A stretch of DNA of 64,000 bases from Mediannikoviicoccus vaginalis (GCF_928097925.1 NZ_CAKMRI010000001.1:1886726-1950725); one strand, 5' to 3'. Counted from the stretch's first letter, positions 37,466-47,395 are shown. Notes: generated by a model not told the origin, from the letters alone. Numbers and translations: made by a program.

Positions 37466-39100
37466 ATGGCAGACAGTTTTCATTTTTCAGTAAACATAAT
37501 ATCAAGAGGAAAAGGAAAAAGTGCAGTAGCAAGTGCAGCATATATAAGTGGAGAAAAAATAAAAAATGAATGGGACGGAGTAACCCATGACTATACAAAA
37601 AAACAAGGAGTAATTAGCAAAGAAATATATTTACCAGATCACGCACCAGAAGAATATAAAGACCGAAAAACCTTGTGGAACTCGGTAGAACTATTTGAGA
37701 AAAACTCTAATGCCCAACTTGCAAGAAACTTTATCATATCTTTACCAAAAGAGTTAAGCATAGAAGAAAATAAAAAGATGATAGAAGAATATGTTCAAAA
37801 CAATTTTGTAAAAGAGGGAATGATAGTAGACCTAGCAATTCATGATGAAAGTAGAGAAGGAAATCAAAACATTCATGCTCATATAATGACCATAGTAAGA
37901 CCAATAAATGAAGATGGAACATGGGGGCAAAAAAGTAAAAAAGAATATATCCTAGATGAAAAAGGAGAAAAGATTTTAAACAAAAATGGAAAACCTAAGA
38001 CAAGAAAAGTAGAACTAACAAGCTGGAACGATAAAGGCAATGTAGAAAAATGGAGAGAAAATTTTTCAGACCTTTGCAATGAATACCTAGCAAAAAACAA
38101 GATAGAAAAAAGAGTAGACCATAGGAGTTTTAAAAGACAAGGCATAAAACAAATACCAACAATACATCTAGGAGCAAGTGCTAGTGCAATGGAAAGAAAA
38201 GGAATAAGAACAGAAAAAGGAGATATAAATCGTGAAATAAAAAAACAGAATGAACTATTAAAAAACATAGGTAATGAAATAAAGAAAATAACATCATGGT
38301 TAGCAGGCTTCAAAGATAAGCTAAAAGAATCATATAGGGAATATAAAGACCAAAGTAAAAAGCAAATAGAAAATGAATCAGGGCTCTTTAACCTCTATGA
38401 ATATTTAAGCTTTTATCAAGAAATGCAAGAAAACAATAGAGCTGAATTATCATTTTATGGGAAAAGAAATAAAGCAATCTATGATCTAAAAAGATATGCA
38501 AGTGGAATAAATTATCTAAGAGAAAACAAAATAAAAACCATATCAGACTTACAAGGACATATAAACACCCTAAGAAGTAAAAACTCTGATATATATAAGA
38601 CCATAAAAGAAAACAGTAAAAAGATAGAAGACCTTAATAAATGTTTAGCCTATTCAAAGACTGTAAGAAAAACAAAAGCAACCTATCAAGACTATGAAAG
38701 CAAGAAAATATTCAAAGAAAGCTTCTACAAGAATAATCAAAAGGAAATAGACCAACATATAAGGGCAAGGAACTTAATTGGAAAAATAAGTGGAAAGAAA
38801 AATTTAAGAGAAAAAGAATGGTTAGGAGAAATCAAAAACTTAGAAGATGAAATCAGTAAATTAAATACAGAGTCAGAAAAGATAAGGGAAAGATACAAGG
38901 AAATAAATCATATTAAATATGCAGTAGAGGTAGTGAATAGAGAATATGGTATCGACCTATCAATAGAAATTGACAAGGCGATTAAGAGGGGAGAAAAAGA
39001 AAGTATCATAGAAAAAATAAAAGAGTATAAGCAAGATAGTGATAGCTTTAATAAAAAAAGACAAATGACTAAAGACTATTACAAAAATCAAGAAAGATAA
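37466..39100 (+). CDS. MobA/MobL-type relaxase, copy 1
   Basis: MOBQ relaxase, 544 residues, which nicks oriT and leads transfer. The N-terminus FHFSVNIISRGKGKSAVASA with AYISGEK, the Tyr-containing THDYTKKQG, and the metal-binding histidines NIHAHIM near residue 136 are intact. The C-terminal half is coiled coil. Its last approximately 50 codons are almost identical in DNA to those of the second relaxase at 53472. AAAGGAAGTG lies before ATG 37466. It appears functional although its element is otherwise decayed. Confidence 0.9.
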   Translation: MADSFHFSVNIISRGKGKSAVASAAYISGEKIKNEWDGVTHDYTKKQGVISKEIYLPDHAPEEYKDRKTLWNSVELFEKNSNAQLARNFIISLPKELSIEENKKMIEEYVQNNFVKEGMIVDLAIHDESREGNQNIHAHIMTIVRPINEDGTWGQKSKKEYILDEKGEKILNKNGKPKTRKVELTSWNDKGNVEKWRENFSDLCNEYLAKNKIEKRVDHRSFKRQGIKQIPTIHLGASASAMERKGIRTEKGDINREIKKQNELLKNIGNEIKKITSWLAGFKDKLKESYREYKDQSKKQIENESGLFNLYEYLSFYQEMQENNRAELSFYGKRNKAIYDLKRYASGINYLRENKIKTISDLQGHINTLRSKNSDIYKTIKENSKKIEDLNKCLAYSKTVRKTKATYQDYESKKIFKESFYKNNQKEIDQHIRARNLIGKISGKKNLREKEWLGEIKNLEDEISKLNTESEKIRERYKEINHIKYAVEVVNREYGIDLSIEIDKAIKRGEKESIIEKIKEYKQDSDSFNKKRQMTKDYYKNQER

Positions 39101-39356
39101 GACCTGGTAAAAATATCTTATCCAAGCTATAATATGACCAAGAAAATAAAGGCAGATCTAGGAGGTAATACAGATGAATAAAAGGCAAGAGCTAATAGAT
39201 GAACTCATAAAAGCAGATCAAGATGGAACATACAAAACCTATAAAAGCACAGAAGAAATAAAAGCAATGAACAATGAAGAAGTGCAGATTTTATATTCCA
39301 ACATGAAAAACTATCTATCAGACAAAAGAACACACATAAACTACTAAAGGTGGAAA
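38971..39356 (+). repeat. Direct repeat copy A (386 bases)
   Basis: Near-identical to 54983-55368, offset exactly 16012 bases. It covers the end of the relaxase gene, the intergenic segment and the 57-codon gene. Divergence rises sharply on both sides, as expected from recombination or gene conversion between two related elements. Confidence 0.85.
39174..39347 (+). CDS. Small mobile-element protein, copy 1 (57 residues)
   Basis: ATG 39174 after CTAGGAGG. The peptide starts MNKRQELIDELIKADQDGTY and ends YLSDKRTHINY. An almost identical gene follows the second relaxase. Conserved coupling to MobL suggests a real mobility-linked gene; function unknown. A TATAAT at about 39130 could be its promoter. 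Confidence 0.6.
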   Translation: MNKRQELIDELIKADQDGTYKTYKSTEEIKAMNNEEVQILYSNMKNYLSDKRTHINY

Positions 39357-39360
39357 AGCC

Positions 39361-40138
39361 GGATTTAAAAGAGACTGGTTAGGCAGAAAAACAGATAAAA
39401 GGCGTCCACCTAAAGATGAATATATTTGTTCAACATATAACTTAGCAAAAGGGAATTTTAAAGAAAAATGTTTATCACACTATATCAGGAGCGAAGTTTT
39501 TAATAAATTAGTTTTAGAGACTATCAAAGAAGTAAGCGAGTATGTAAAGTTGAATGAAGAAGAATTTTAAAAAAAAGTGTACTCAACCTCAAAAGAGCAA
39601 CAAGAAAAATAATCAAAGGCATTAAAGAAAAGACTGGCAAAAGAAGAAAGAAGAATAGTAGAGATAAACAGTTTGATAAGAAAGCCATATGAAAATAATG
39701 TAAGTGGAAAACTATCAGACAAGCATTTTGATATTATATTGAAAGACTATGAAAAAGAGCAAATGGCATTAGAAAAATCCATTGAACATTCAAAAAGTAT
39801 ATTAAAAAACTTTGAGGAAGATAGTATTAGAGCAGATAAGTTTATATCACTTGTAAAGAAATATACTGATTTTAGCGAACTTACAACTCCAATGATAAAT
39901 GAATTTGTAGATAAGATACTGGTTCACGAGGGTAAATGGGATAACTATGAAAGAACACAGGAAGTTGAAATATACCTGAACTTTATTGGCAAGTTTGAAT
40001 TGTCACAAGAAGAACCTAAAGAACTTACGCAATAGCAACTTGATGAACTAGAGAAGCTAAGGAAAAAGAGAGAGAAGAAGCGAGAGTATAATTACAGATA
40101 TTTAAAAAAGAAAAAAGCCAGTATGGAAAAAAATTATG
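39361..40138 (+). pseudogene. Decayed large serine recombinase, C-terminal half
   Basis: One frame runs through in-frame stops (for example at 39568, 39610 and 40033). It reads YICSTYNLAKGNFKEKCLSH (zinc-ribbon end), EVFNKLVLETIKEV, and KFISLVKKYTDFSELTTPMI with NEFVDKILVHEGKWDNYERT. The latter matches the DUF4368 end of the intact TnpX-like recombinase at 45554 (SRYENFDELTTTMINEFVEK). The N-terminal catalytic domain is absent. It is the dead recombinase of an older mobilizable element. Confidence 0.8.
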
Positions 40139-40146
40139 ACTTTGTG

Positions 40147-40180
40147 GTCGGCGTAGTTTTAAAACTGCACCGACTATTTT
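40147..40180 (+). terminator. Terminator after the dead recombinase
   Basis: GTCGGCGTAGTTTT / AAAACTGCACCGAC, a 14-base stem with no unpaired loop to speak of, then TATTTTATTT. The remaining bases to 40236 show nothing else. Confidence 0.6.
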
Positions 40181-40236
40181 ATTTCATACAAATTAATATG
40201 TAAGACAGTAAATTTTCAAAAAACATCTTACAACTA

Positions 40237-40284
40237 TTGTTAGATAAAACTAACTGATGTATAATCAATAATATCATTATTGAT
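40237..40284 (+). promoter_or_regulatory. tetR promoter and operator
   Basis: TTGTTA (40237-40242), 17 bases, TATAAT (40260-40265). A perfect inverted repeat ATCAATAAT-ATC-ATTATTGAT (40264-40284) overlaps the -10, with another half-site GATTATTGATTAT after it. Likely autoregulation by the following TetR protein. Confidence 0.6.
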
Positions 40285-40342
40285 AATTTGATTATTGATT
40301 ATACTATTAAAATTAAAGTTTTGTAAGAATGGAGGAATGGAC

Positions 40343-40969
40343 ATGGCAAATAGAAACCATGAACTTGATAAACCAATCATTGAAGCTGCTAAAATAGAGT
40401 TTTTGCAAAATGGATTTCAGGCTGCTTCAATAGGCAATATTGCTAAAAGAGCGGGAGTTACAACGGGAGCAATCTATACAAGGTATAAAGGGAAAGATGA
40501 ACTTTTTTATAGTTTGATAAAAGAATTTTTAGAAGCTATAAGTGTGAAAAGAAAAGAGAACGAATACTCGTATAGGGAATACTGCGTAGATAAAAACTTT
40601 GATCATTTTTTGCGTAGCATTCAGAAAGAAACCAAAGGATATATAGATGTGTTATTTAAATATTACGAGGAGTGCAAACTAATACTTTGCTCAAGTAAAG
40701 GCAGTTCTGTAGAAGCAATATTTCGTGAAATGATGAATAAAAAAATTTCCATAACAAAACAATTTATAAGGGAAAATATAGACCCGAATATAAGTGAGAT
40801 GAAATTAGATTTGGTAGAGCTTTTGATGAATCAACAATTTAGTGCTTTTAAATTAGTGATTGAAAAAGGATATAGCAAAGAGGAGACAATCGAGTACACA
40901 AAAATGCTCGGCGAATTTATTGGGGCGGGTTGGGAAAAGATATTTGATGAAATTATAAATAGGTATTGA
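40343..40969 (+). CDS. TetR family regulator
   Basis: 208 residues from ATG 40343, chosen because GGAGG lies seven bases upstream. The N-terminal helix-turn-helix is clear: FLQNGFQAASIGNIAKRAGV, TTGAIYTRYKGKDELFYSLI (residues about 18-57). It is followed directly by a broken ABC transporter gene, which it probably once controlled. The ligand is unknown. Confidence 0.85.
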   Translation: MANRNHELDKPIIEAAKIEFLQNGFQAASIGNIAKRAGVTTGAIYTRYKGKDELFYSLIKEFLEAISVKRKENEYSYREYCVDKNFDHFLRSIQKETKGYIDVLFKYYEECKLILCSSKGSSVEAIFREMMNKKISITKQFIRENIDPNISEMKLDLVELLMNQQFSAFKLVIEKGYSKEETIEYTKMLGEFIGAGWEKIFDEIINRY

Positions 40970-40973
40970 ATTT

Positions 40974-41243
40974 ATGTACGATAAAGGCAAGAAGGACGAA
41001 AATATTTTAGATTTTAAAATAGATTTTTCCTATGAAGGCAAAAAGGAAAAGTCGTTAGATGATGTAATTGGCAGCATATCAAAAGGAGATTGCATAGTTC
41101 TTTGTGGCGAAAGTGGATGTGGGGACAGTGATATAATGATGACAGATACAATAAATCCATTAAAATCAAAGTTTAAAGGCTTCCACAAAACTTTTAAACA
41201 AGACGATTTAGGATTAAGTCTGTCATCTTTTTTATTAAATTAG
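40974..41243 (+). pseudogene. ABC transporter ATPase truncated at Walker A
   Basis: The N-terminal 55 residues fit an ABC/ECF-type ATPase (FKIDFSYEGKKEKSLDDVIG, then VLCGESGCG). Walker A would continue KST but reads DSD, and the next 38 residues belong to no ATPase. The sequence therefore jumps to foreign DNA inside the P-loop codons. It starts four bases after the tetR stop. Confidence 0.65.
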
Positions 41244-41286
41244 AAAAAAAGAAAAGAAAACATAAGTAATAAGGATTGAAGAGAAT

Positions 41287-41577
41287 ATGATAATATTTAG
41301 AATTTTTTTCAAAATCATATTGTTTCCTATTAGTATAGCGTTAAGTATCATCACTCTATTTTTAACGTTTTTATTAGGACTTAGTACAATATTTTTTAAA
41401 CTGATTTCATTTATCGCTATTATGGGATTTTTGGGATCTGTTTATCATGGAGAAAAAGCACTCGCTATAGAGGCAATTATACTAGCATATCTTTTTAGTC
41501 CTTATGGTTTACCAGTGCTAGGATATTTTATTATAGAAGTGATAAAAGGGGTGAATGAAAGAATAAAAGTAATTTAA
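41287..41577 (+). CDS. CD1845-family small membrane protein
   Basis: 96 residues with two long hydrophobic segments and the conserved LFSPYGLPVLG. Proteins like this occur in the transfer region of clostridial conjugative elements (CD1845-like); the function is not known. A truncated relative lies at 34782. Confidence 0.65.
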   Translation: MIIFRIFFKIILFPISIALSIITLFLTFLLGLSTIFFKLISFIAIMGFLGSVYHGEKALAIEAIILAYLFSPYGLPVLGYFIIEVIKGVNERIKVI

Positions 41578-41607
41578 ATATAAAAATAAATAGATTAAAA
41601 CGATGAA

Positions 41608-41640
41608 AAAGAGATAGCAAAATCAAAGCTATCTCTTTTT
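41608..41640 (+). terminator. Hairpin with T-run before repA
   Basis: AAAGAGATAGC / GCTATCTCTTTT with loop AAAATCAAA; perfect 11-base stem, ending 14 bases before the repA ribosome-binding site. Confidence 0.8.
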
Positions 41641-41663
41641 ATATGAAAAGAAAGGGGGTTATG

Positions 41664-42641
41664 ATGAAAGAAATAGTTAAATTTGAATATTATTATGGCA
41701 ATGAAGCAGAACAATATTCATTTTTTAGGATTCCCAAAACTTTATTTACCGACTTAAATTTTAAAAAACTATCCGTAGAAGCAAAAATTCTTTATGGAAT
41801 TCTACTCGATAGAATGAGCTTGTCAATTAAGAATAAATGGTTAGATGAAGAAAACAAGGTATACATCATCTATACCATAGAAGAAATTATGGAAGTATTA
41901 AATTGGGGGAGAAATAAATCGGTCAAAGTAATGAAAGAAATTGAAGAGATAGGATTATTAGAAAAAAAGAGGTTAGGACTTGGAAAGCCAAATTTACTTT
42001 ATGTAAAGAACTTTATTTACACAGAAAATAATAAAACTACAGAAGTTTCAAAAGCAAACCTCAAGAAGTTTAAAAAACAAACTTCAGGAAGTTTAGAAAA
42101 CAAACCTCAAGAAGTTTCAAAAGAGGACTCTAATAATACTAATATTAATAATACTGAAACTAATAATACTGATTTTAATAATACCACCCCCATATCCCCC
42201 TTAGAAAAGCTAGGAGAAAAATCAAAAAAAACTTTGGAGGAGGAAGAATTAAAAGAAACTATAAAAAAGAATATATCTTATGAAACCTTTGAAAAAGTAA
42301 GAATAGAAGAAAAGAAGCAAGTAGATGTAATGATAAATGTACTTGTAAAAGCCTTAACTAGCTTTACAAACATTAAAATAGGAGGGAGGCATATATCCAA
42401 TGAAAATTTTAAAGAAAGATTTCTAAGTCTTAAGTATAAACACATAGACTATGTTTTGAAATACCTAAGAGAAAATGCTCCAAAGGATATTAGAAACATT
42501 AATGCTTATCTACTGACTCTCTTATACAATGCAGATGAAAGTATTAGAAACATAGAAGTCATAAAGAGAGAAGATCAGAAAAGAGAAAACTATGACTATA
42601 GTAACGATGAGGATATTTGGAGAGAATTTTTAAATACTTGA
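41664..42641 (+). CDS. RepA-type replication initiator of the ICE
   Basis: 325 residues from ATG 41664 (GGGGG five bases upstream; ATG 41643 and 41661 are in frame). The RepA_N winged-helix domain covers residues about 8-115 (FFRIPKTLFTDLNFKKLSVE, AKILYGILLDRMSLSIKN). A linker rich in Asn-Thr follows, then a C-terminal domain ending DIRNINAYLLTLLYNA that resembles DUF6017. ICEs use such proteins for replication after excision. It is the first gene of repA-dnaC-pcfB. Confidence 0.85.
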   Translation: MKEIVKFEYYYGNEAEQYSFFRIPKTLFTDLNFKKLSVEAKILYGILLDRMSLSIKNKWLDEENKVYIIYTIEEIMEVLNWGRNKSVKVMKEIEEIGLLEKKRLGLGKPNLLYVKNFIYTENNKTTEVSKANLKKFKKQTSGSLENKPQEVSKEDSNNTNINNTETNNTDFNNTTPISPLEKLGEKSKKTLEEEELKETIKKNISYETFEKVRIEEKKQVDVMINVLVKALTSFTNIKIGGRHISNENFKERFLSLKYKHIDYVLKYLRENAPKDIRNINAYLLTLLYNADESIRNIEVIKREDQKRENYDYSNDEDIWREFLNT

Positions 42642-42655
42642 TAGGAGAGGCGCAT

Positions 42656-43513
42656 ATGGAATTAATAAAAGAAATCTTAGAACAGAAAATAAAAAATGCA
42701 GAAACAAATAGTCCATCAAAAGATGAAGAAAATAGGAGTTATATAGATCAAGAAACAGGATTAAAATATTGTGCAAAATGTAAAACACCAATTGAAAAAG
42801 AAATAGACTTCTTTGGAGAAATAAAAAAAGTTGGTATTTTATGTCAATGTAAAAAAGAAAGACAAAAATTAGAGGAAGAAAAAAGAAAAGAAAATAAAAT
42901 GCTTTTAAAAATTGAACGCTTAAAAAAAGAGTGTTTTTCTGATCCTATCCTATTAAATTGGAATTTTAAAAATATGGACAAAGATAGTGAACATGAAAAA
43001 GTAGCAAAAAACTATGTGGAAAAATTTGATGAAATATATGAAAATAATATAGGATTAATTCTTACAGGGAATGTGGGATGTGGAAAAACATATCTTGCAA
43101 GTGCTATAGCAAATGCTTTACTAGAAAAAGAAATATCAGTCAAAATGACAAATTTTTCAGTAATTTTAAATGATATGACTAACTTTGAGATTGATAAGAG
43201 TAAGTATATAGATAACCTAAATCATAAGAAACTATTAATTATTGATGATTTTGGAATGGAAAGAGATACAGATTTTGCAGCTGAGCATATCTTTAACATA
43301 ATAGATAGTAGATATAGAAGTGGGAAACCTCTAATTATAACAACAAACTTAAATATATCAGCTTTAACTAATCCTGAAACTATAAAAGATAAAAGAATTT
43401 ACTCAAGGATACTTGAAATATGCAGTCCAATTATATTTACAGGAGAAAATAGAAGAATAGAAAAAATGAAGGAGAAATCAAAATTAGCCTATGAAATATT
43501 AAAAAAAGAATGA
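42656..43513 (+). CDS. DnaC-like helicase loader (AAA+ ATPase)
   Basis: 285 residues from ATG 42656 (AGGAGAGG upstream). A short zinc motif (CAKCKTPIEK ... LCQCKKE, residues about 41-66) precedes an AAA+ domain with Walker A LTGNVGCGKTY near residue 137 and Walker B LLIIDDFGMERDT near residue 190. It probably loads a helicase at the ICE replication origin set by RepA. Confidence 0.85.
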   Translation: MELIKEILEQKIKNAETNSPSKDEENRSYIDQETGLKYCAKCKTPIEKEIDFFGEIKKVGILCQCKKERQKLEEEKRKENKMLLKIERLKKECFSDPILLNWNFKNMDKDSEHEKVAKNYVEKFDEIYENNIGLILTGNVGCGKTYLASAIANALLEKEISVKMTNFSVILNDMTNFEIDKSKYIDNLNHKKLLIIDDFGMERDTDFAAEHIFNIIDSRYRSGKPLIITTNLNISALTNPETIKDKRIYSRILEICSPIIFTGENRRIEKMKEKSKLAYEILKKE

Positions 43514-43527
43514 AAGTAGGTGAGTGA

Positions 43528-44019
43528 ATGCAAAATGATGATATAAATAGCAGAACAATAGCCATAGTAAAAAAAGCAAGTATAGTAACAGCCAAGCAAG
43601 TTATAAATTTGATGAAGAAAATATTAGAAATAAATAAACATAAAGCGCAGACAGAACAGTCAAGACCCTTAGAAAAATTTAAAAAAGTAAAAGTAAAAGA
43701 TCTTGTAAAAAAAGGTAAAGTAGAAACCTTAGAATTAAATGACATAGACTTAAAAGCATTGAAAAAAGAATTAAAAAGATATGGGGTGAAATTTTCCATA
43801 AAGAAAGATTTAGAAAATGGAAACAACATTATCTTTTTTCAAGCAAAAGATATAAAAGTAATGGAACAAGCTTTTAAAAAGACAGTCCAGAAATTTACTA
43901 AAGATAAGTCAAGAAAAAGAAAATCTTTAATAGAAAGGCTTAATAACTTCAAGGATAAAGTCAAAGATACTATTGACAGAGATAAGGTTAAACATAAACA
44001 TCAGGAACAAAGTTTATAA
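43528..44019 (+). CDS. PcfB-like (DUF3801) conjugation protein, ICE copy
   Basis: 163 residues. The core GVKFSIKKDLENGNNIIFFQ and AKDIKVMEQAFKK (residues about 88-121) is diagnostic of DUF3801/PcfB, and the C-terminus is basic. PcfB is an accessory factor linked to the relaxosome and the VirD4 coupling protein. It stands upstream of the virD4/traG gene. A second copy lies in the inner element at 55547. Confidence 0.85.
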   Translation: MQNDDINSRTIAIVKKASIVTAKQVINLMKKILEINKHKAQTEQSRPLEKFKKVKVKDLVKKGKVETLELNDIDLKALKKELKRYGVKFSIKKDLENGNNIIFFQAKDIKVMEQAFKKTVQKFTKDKSRKRKSLIERLNNFKDKVKDTIDRDKVKHKHQEQSL

Positions 44020-44058
44020 TAAAAGAACTTAGATATATAATATATATGATGAGAAGGC

Positions 44059-44198
44059 ATGAATAGCTGTATTGTTGAATACTATGAAAAAGAAGATTGG
44101 AATCATCCAGTAGAAGAATTTCTCTTATCTATAGATAAAAAATGAGAGCAGAAGTATTAGGAAAGAAACTAAAAGCTACCTTTGAAAGTAAAGTATAA
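44059..44198 (+). pseudogene. Broken RelE/Gp49-like toxin gene
   Basis: ATG 44059 opens MNSCIVEYYEKEDWNHPVEE then FLLSIDKK, the usual start of phage Gp49-like/HigB toxins. It meets a TGA at 44143. A one-base shift continues MRAEVLGKKLKATFESKV to 44198. The rest of the toxin and any antitoxin are absent. Confidence 0.5.
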
Positions 44199-44207
44199 GT
44201 GTATGAA

Positions 44208-44411
44208 ATGAAGAAAAATATTTGCCCAAAATGTAAAAGAAAGATGAAACAACAATTTATAGGCCTACTACATTGCAAGTGTGGTATAAGCTACCATAAA
44301 GATTTAGGATATTTTAAAAGAAATGAAAATATGATTTTTGTCTTGGAAAGAAAAAAGATAGGTAAAAAAATAAAACAAGTTCCAGTAATAAGATATAAAA
44401 AAGATAAATAA
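44208..44411 (+). CDS. Small zinc-ribbon protein
   Basis: 67 residues with two Cys pairs (CPKCKRKM, LLHCKCGISYH) and a basic C-terminus. It probably binds zinc; the family is not recognised. The start is uncertain: GTG 44199 and ATG 44208 are both in frame, and neither has a strong ribosome-binding site. Confidence 0.5.
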   Translation: MKKNICPKCKRKMKQQFIGLLHCKCGISYHKDLGYFKRNENMIFVLERKKIGKKIKQVPVIRYKKDK

Positions 44412-44420
44412 AATACTAAT

Positions 44421-44443
44421 GGGTAGAGAAATCTACTCTTTTT
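44421..44443 (+). terminator. Hairpin with T-run before virD4/traG
   Basis: GGTAGA-GAAA-TCTACTC followed by TTTTTT, some 12 bases before the GTG start of traG. Confidence 0.6.
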
Positions 44444-44455
44444 TATGGAGAGGAA

Positions 44456-45514
44456 GTGATTAATTCGAAAATACTAAATGAAATAATAAAAGATATAAAA
44501 AATGTTTTTAAGATAAGAGATAAGAAGAAATTTGTATTAGAAAATCTTCCTTACCTCTTATTTTTTTATATAGGAAATATCTTTGCAAGCCATGTCAACT
44601 CTTATGTAGGAGGAGATATAATAGATAGAATTCTAGTAGCTTTTAGTCAAATAGATACTTTAAAATATATTCCATCATTAAAAATAAAAAACCTTATACC
44701 CAGTCTAATTCTATCAGTAGTTATTAAGTTAATCCTTATACAGAAAAAGAAAAATGCAAAAAAGTTTAGAGAGGGCAGAGAATATGGATCGGCAAGATGG
44801 GGAAATGAAAAAGACATTGAGCCATACATTGACAAGAAGTTTGAAAACAATGTGCTACTAACTCAAACTGAAAGACTTACCATGAACAATAGACCTAAAA
44901 ATCCAAAATATGCGAGAAATAAAAATGTAATGGTAATTGGAGGTTCTGGTAGTGGTAAAACAAGGTTTTTTGTAAAGCCAAATCTCATGCAAATGCACTC
45001 TTCATATGTAGTAACCGATCCAAAAGGAACATTAGTCTTGGAATGTGGGAAAATGTTGGAAAGAAATGGATATGAGATAAAAATATTAAACACAATAAAC
45101 TTTAAAAAATCCATGAGATATAATCCCTTTGCATACTTGAAAAGTGAAAAAGATATTTTGAAATTAGTACAAACAATAATTGCAAATACTAAGGGAGAAG
45201 GAGAAAAATCAACTGAGGATTTTTGGGTGAAAGCTGAAAAACTCTATTACACAGCACTTATAGGATATATCTGGTATGAAGCTCCTAAAGAAGAACAGAA
45301 CTTTACAACTTTACTTGCTATGATAGATGCAAGTGAGGTAAGAGAAGAAGATGAAAATTTTAAAAATGCAGTAGACTATATGTTTGAAGCATTAGAAAAA
45401 GAAAAGCCAAATCATTTCGCAGTAAAACAATACAAGAAATACAAACTTGCAGCAGGAGTAATAGAATTAAGGAGAACACTTAATCACTGTTTTAGTGAAA
45501 TATGTACTTCTTAA
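44456..45514 (+). pseudogene. VirD4/TraG coupling protein, 5' half, cut by an insertion
   Basis: Starts GTG 44456. Two N-terminal membrane segments (residues about 27-45 and 78-98) precede the ATPase domain with Walker A GGSGSGKT near residue 162 and VVTDPKGTL. The native sequence runs to GGA at 45455-45457 (KLAAG, residue 334). The next 57 bases are element DNA and end in a stop. The missing 3' half is at 58676-59476. Joining 45457 to 58676 gives KLAAG-KTAKSIL in frame and a 600-residue protein. As assembled, the coupling protein cannot be made whole. Confidence 0.9.
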
Positions 45515-45553
45515 TTCTTTTTTATTTAAGAAATTAAGAGGAAGGAGGAAAAA

Positions 45554-47395
45554 GTGAGGAATTTTGAAAAGATAACAGCACTCTATGAAAGATTAAGTCG
45601 AGATGATGAACTTGAAGGAGAAAGTAATTCAATCGTTAATCAAAAGAAAATCCTTGAAGAATATGCAAGTAAGAATAATTTAACCAACATCATCCATTTT
45701 ACAGATGACGGAATAAGCGGGACACAGTTTGATAGACCAGGCTTTATGGAAATGATGAATGGAGTAAATACTGGAAATATCGGTTGTATCATTGTAAAAG
45801 ATATGAGCAGACTTGGCAGAGATTATCTCAAAGTCGGTCAATGTATGGAGATACTAAGACAAAAGGGCGTAAGACTAATCGCTATCAATGATAATGTAGA
45901 TAGTTTTTACAGAGAAGATGATTTTACTCCCTTTAGAAATATCATGAATGAATGGTATGCAAGAGATACATCAAGAAAAATACAATCGACTTTCAGGTCA
46001 AAAGGCGAAAGTGGGAAACATACTGCAAGCACACCGCCTTATGGCTATATCAAAGATGAAAAAGATAAAAACAAATGGATTGTAGATGAAAAAGCAGCAG
46101 AGATAGTAAGGCGAATATTTAACCTGACCATGCAAGGCAATGGTCCGTATCGAATAGCAAAGATATTGGAGAGTGAAAAAGTAGATATACCCGCCTATCA
46201 TCAACAGAAATTAGGCTATGGACTATATCAAAGCAAAAACTTTGAACATCCCTATCGTTGGTGCAGTTCAACTATAGCAAGCATTTTAAAGAAACAAGAA
46301 TACTTGGGGCATACAGTCAATTTCAAAACCAGAAAGCACTTCAAGGACAAGAAAAGCAAATATGTATCCGAGGATAACTGGCTTATTTTTGAAAATACAC
46401 ACGAGCCAATCATAGACCAAGAAACCTTTGATAATGTGCAAAGGATAAGAGGAAATGTAAAAAGGTATCCTGATGGTTGGGGCGAATATCACCCACTAAC
46501 AGGATTGATGTATTGTGCGGATTGTGGGAGCAAGATGTATGTTCATAGAACAAGCAATTATAAGAATATTCCCTATTACACTTGCAGTGCCTATACCAAA
46601 ACACCTTGTGGCACACTTTGTCCATCAGCACACAGAATAAAAGCAGAAGTAGTCTTAAATCTTATTAGGGAAACACTAAAAGATATTAAAAAATACCTTT
46701 ATGAAGATAATGAAGCCTTTATCCGTTCCATTCAAAATGAAATGGAAGAAAAGGAAAAAATAGAGATAGAAAAGAAATACACAAGGCTTATTGACAGCAA
46801 AGGAAGATTACAGGAATTAGAAAGACTGATGTGTCGTATCTATGAAGATATGATCCTTAACAAAATACCAAATAGCAGATATGAAATGCTAAATAACCAA
46901 TATGAAACGGAGCAGATAACTTTAAGTAAAGAAATTAAGGATTTGGAGCAGCAGGTATCAAGATATGAAAAAGAAACAGACAGAGCTAAAAAATTTATAT
47001 CTCTTATCAGTCGTTATGAAAACTTTGATGAACTTACAACTACAATGATAAATGAGTTTGTAGAAAAGATTATCGTACATGAAAGAGATAGAAAAGGAAG
47101 TCAGACATCAAAGCAAAAGATAGAAATTTACTTTAATTTCATAGGCAATTATGAACTGCCACAGGCGGAGTTAAGTGATGAAGAAAAACAAAAACTTGAG
47201 GAAGAAGAAAGAAAAATCGAAGAAAGAAAAGACAAGCTACATCAAAATTACCTGAAACGAAAAGCAAGCGGAAAACAGAAAGAGTATGAGGATAAATATA
47301 AGGCAAGAAGGGAGCAAAAGAAACAGGAGAAATTAAAGGTTTTGAAAAGGGGAGGGATACCGGTATGTGAAATGCAGAACATTTTAATTGAATAA
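45554..47395 (+). CDS. Large serine recombinase (TnpX-like)
   Basis: 613 residues, starting at GTG 45554 with GGAGG five bases upstream. The resolvase domain has the catalytic Ser in LYERLSRDDELEGESNSIV (residues about 10-28). A recombinase domain follows, then a zinc ribbon (LMYCADCGSKMY ... YYTCSAYTKTPCGTLC, residues about 317-355), a coiled coil, and the DUF4368 end DELTTTMINEFVEKIIVHER. It should excise and insert the element at GA sites. It lies at the left end of its own element. Confidence 0.93.
   Translation: MRNFEKITALYERLSRDDELEGESNSIVNQKKILEEYASKNNLTNIIHFTDDGISGTQFDRPGFMEMMNGVNTGNIGCIIVKDMSRLGRDYLKVGQCMEILRQKGVRLIAINDNVDSFYREDDFTPFRNIMNEWYARDTSRKIQSTFRSKGESGKHTASTPPYGYIKDEKDKNKWIVDEKAAEIVRRIFNLTMQGNGPYRIAKILESEKVDIPAYHQQKLGYGLYQSKNFEHPYRWCSSTIASILKKQEYLGHTVNFKTRKHFKDKKSKYVSEDNWLIFENTHEPIIDQETFDNVQRIRGNVKRYPDGWGEYHPLTGLMYCADCGSKMYVHRTSNYKNIPYYTCSAYTKTPCGTLCPSAHRIKAEVVLNLIRETLKDIKKYLYEDNEAFIRSIQNEMEEKEKIEIEKKYTRLIDSKGRLQELERLMCRIYEDMILNKIPNSRYEMLNNQYETEQITLSKEIKDLEQQVSRYEKETDRAKKFISLISRYENFDELTTTMINEFVEKIIVHERDRKGSQTSKQKIEIYFNFIGNYELPQAELSDEEKQKLEEEERKIEERKDKLHQNYLKRKASGKQKEYEDKYKARREQKKQEKLKVLKRGGIPVCEMQNILIE

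Noticed and set aside
43437..43829. Long minus-strand frames opposite the dnaC/pcfB genes
   Set aside because: Low-complexity Phe/Ser-rich translations, the complement of Lys/Glu-rich coding on the plus strand.
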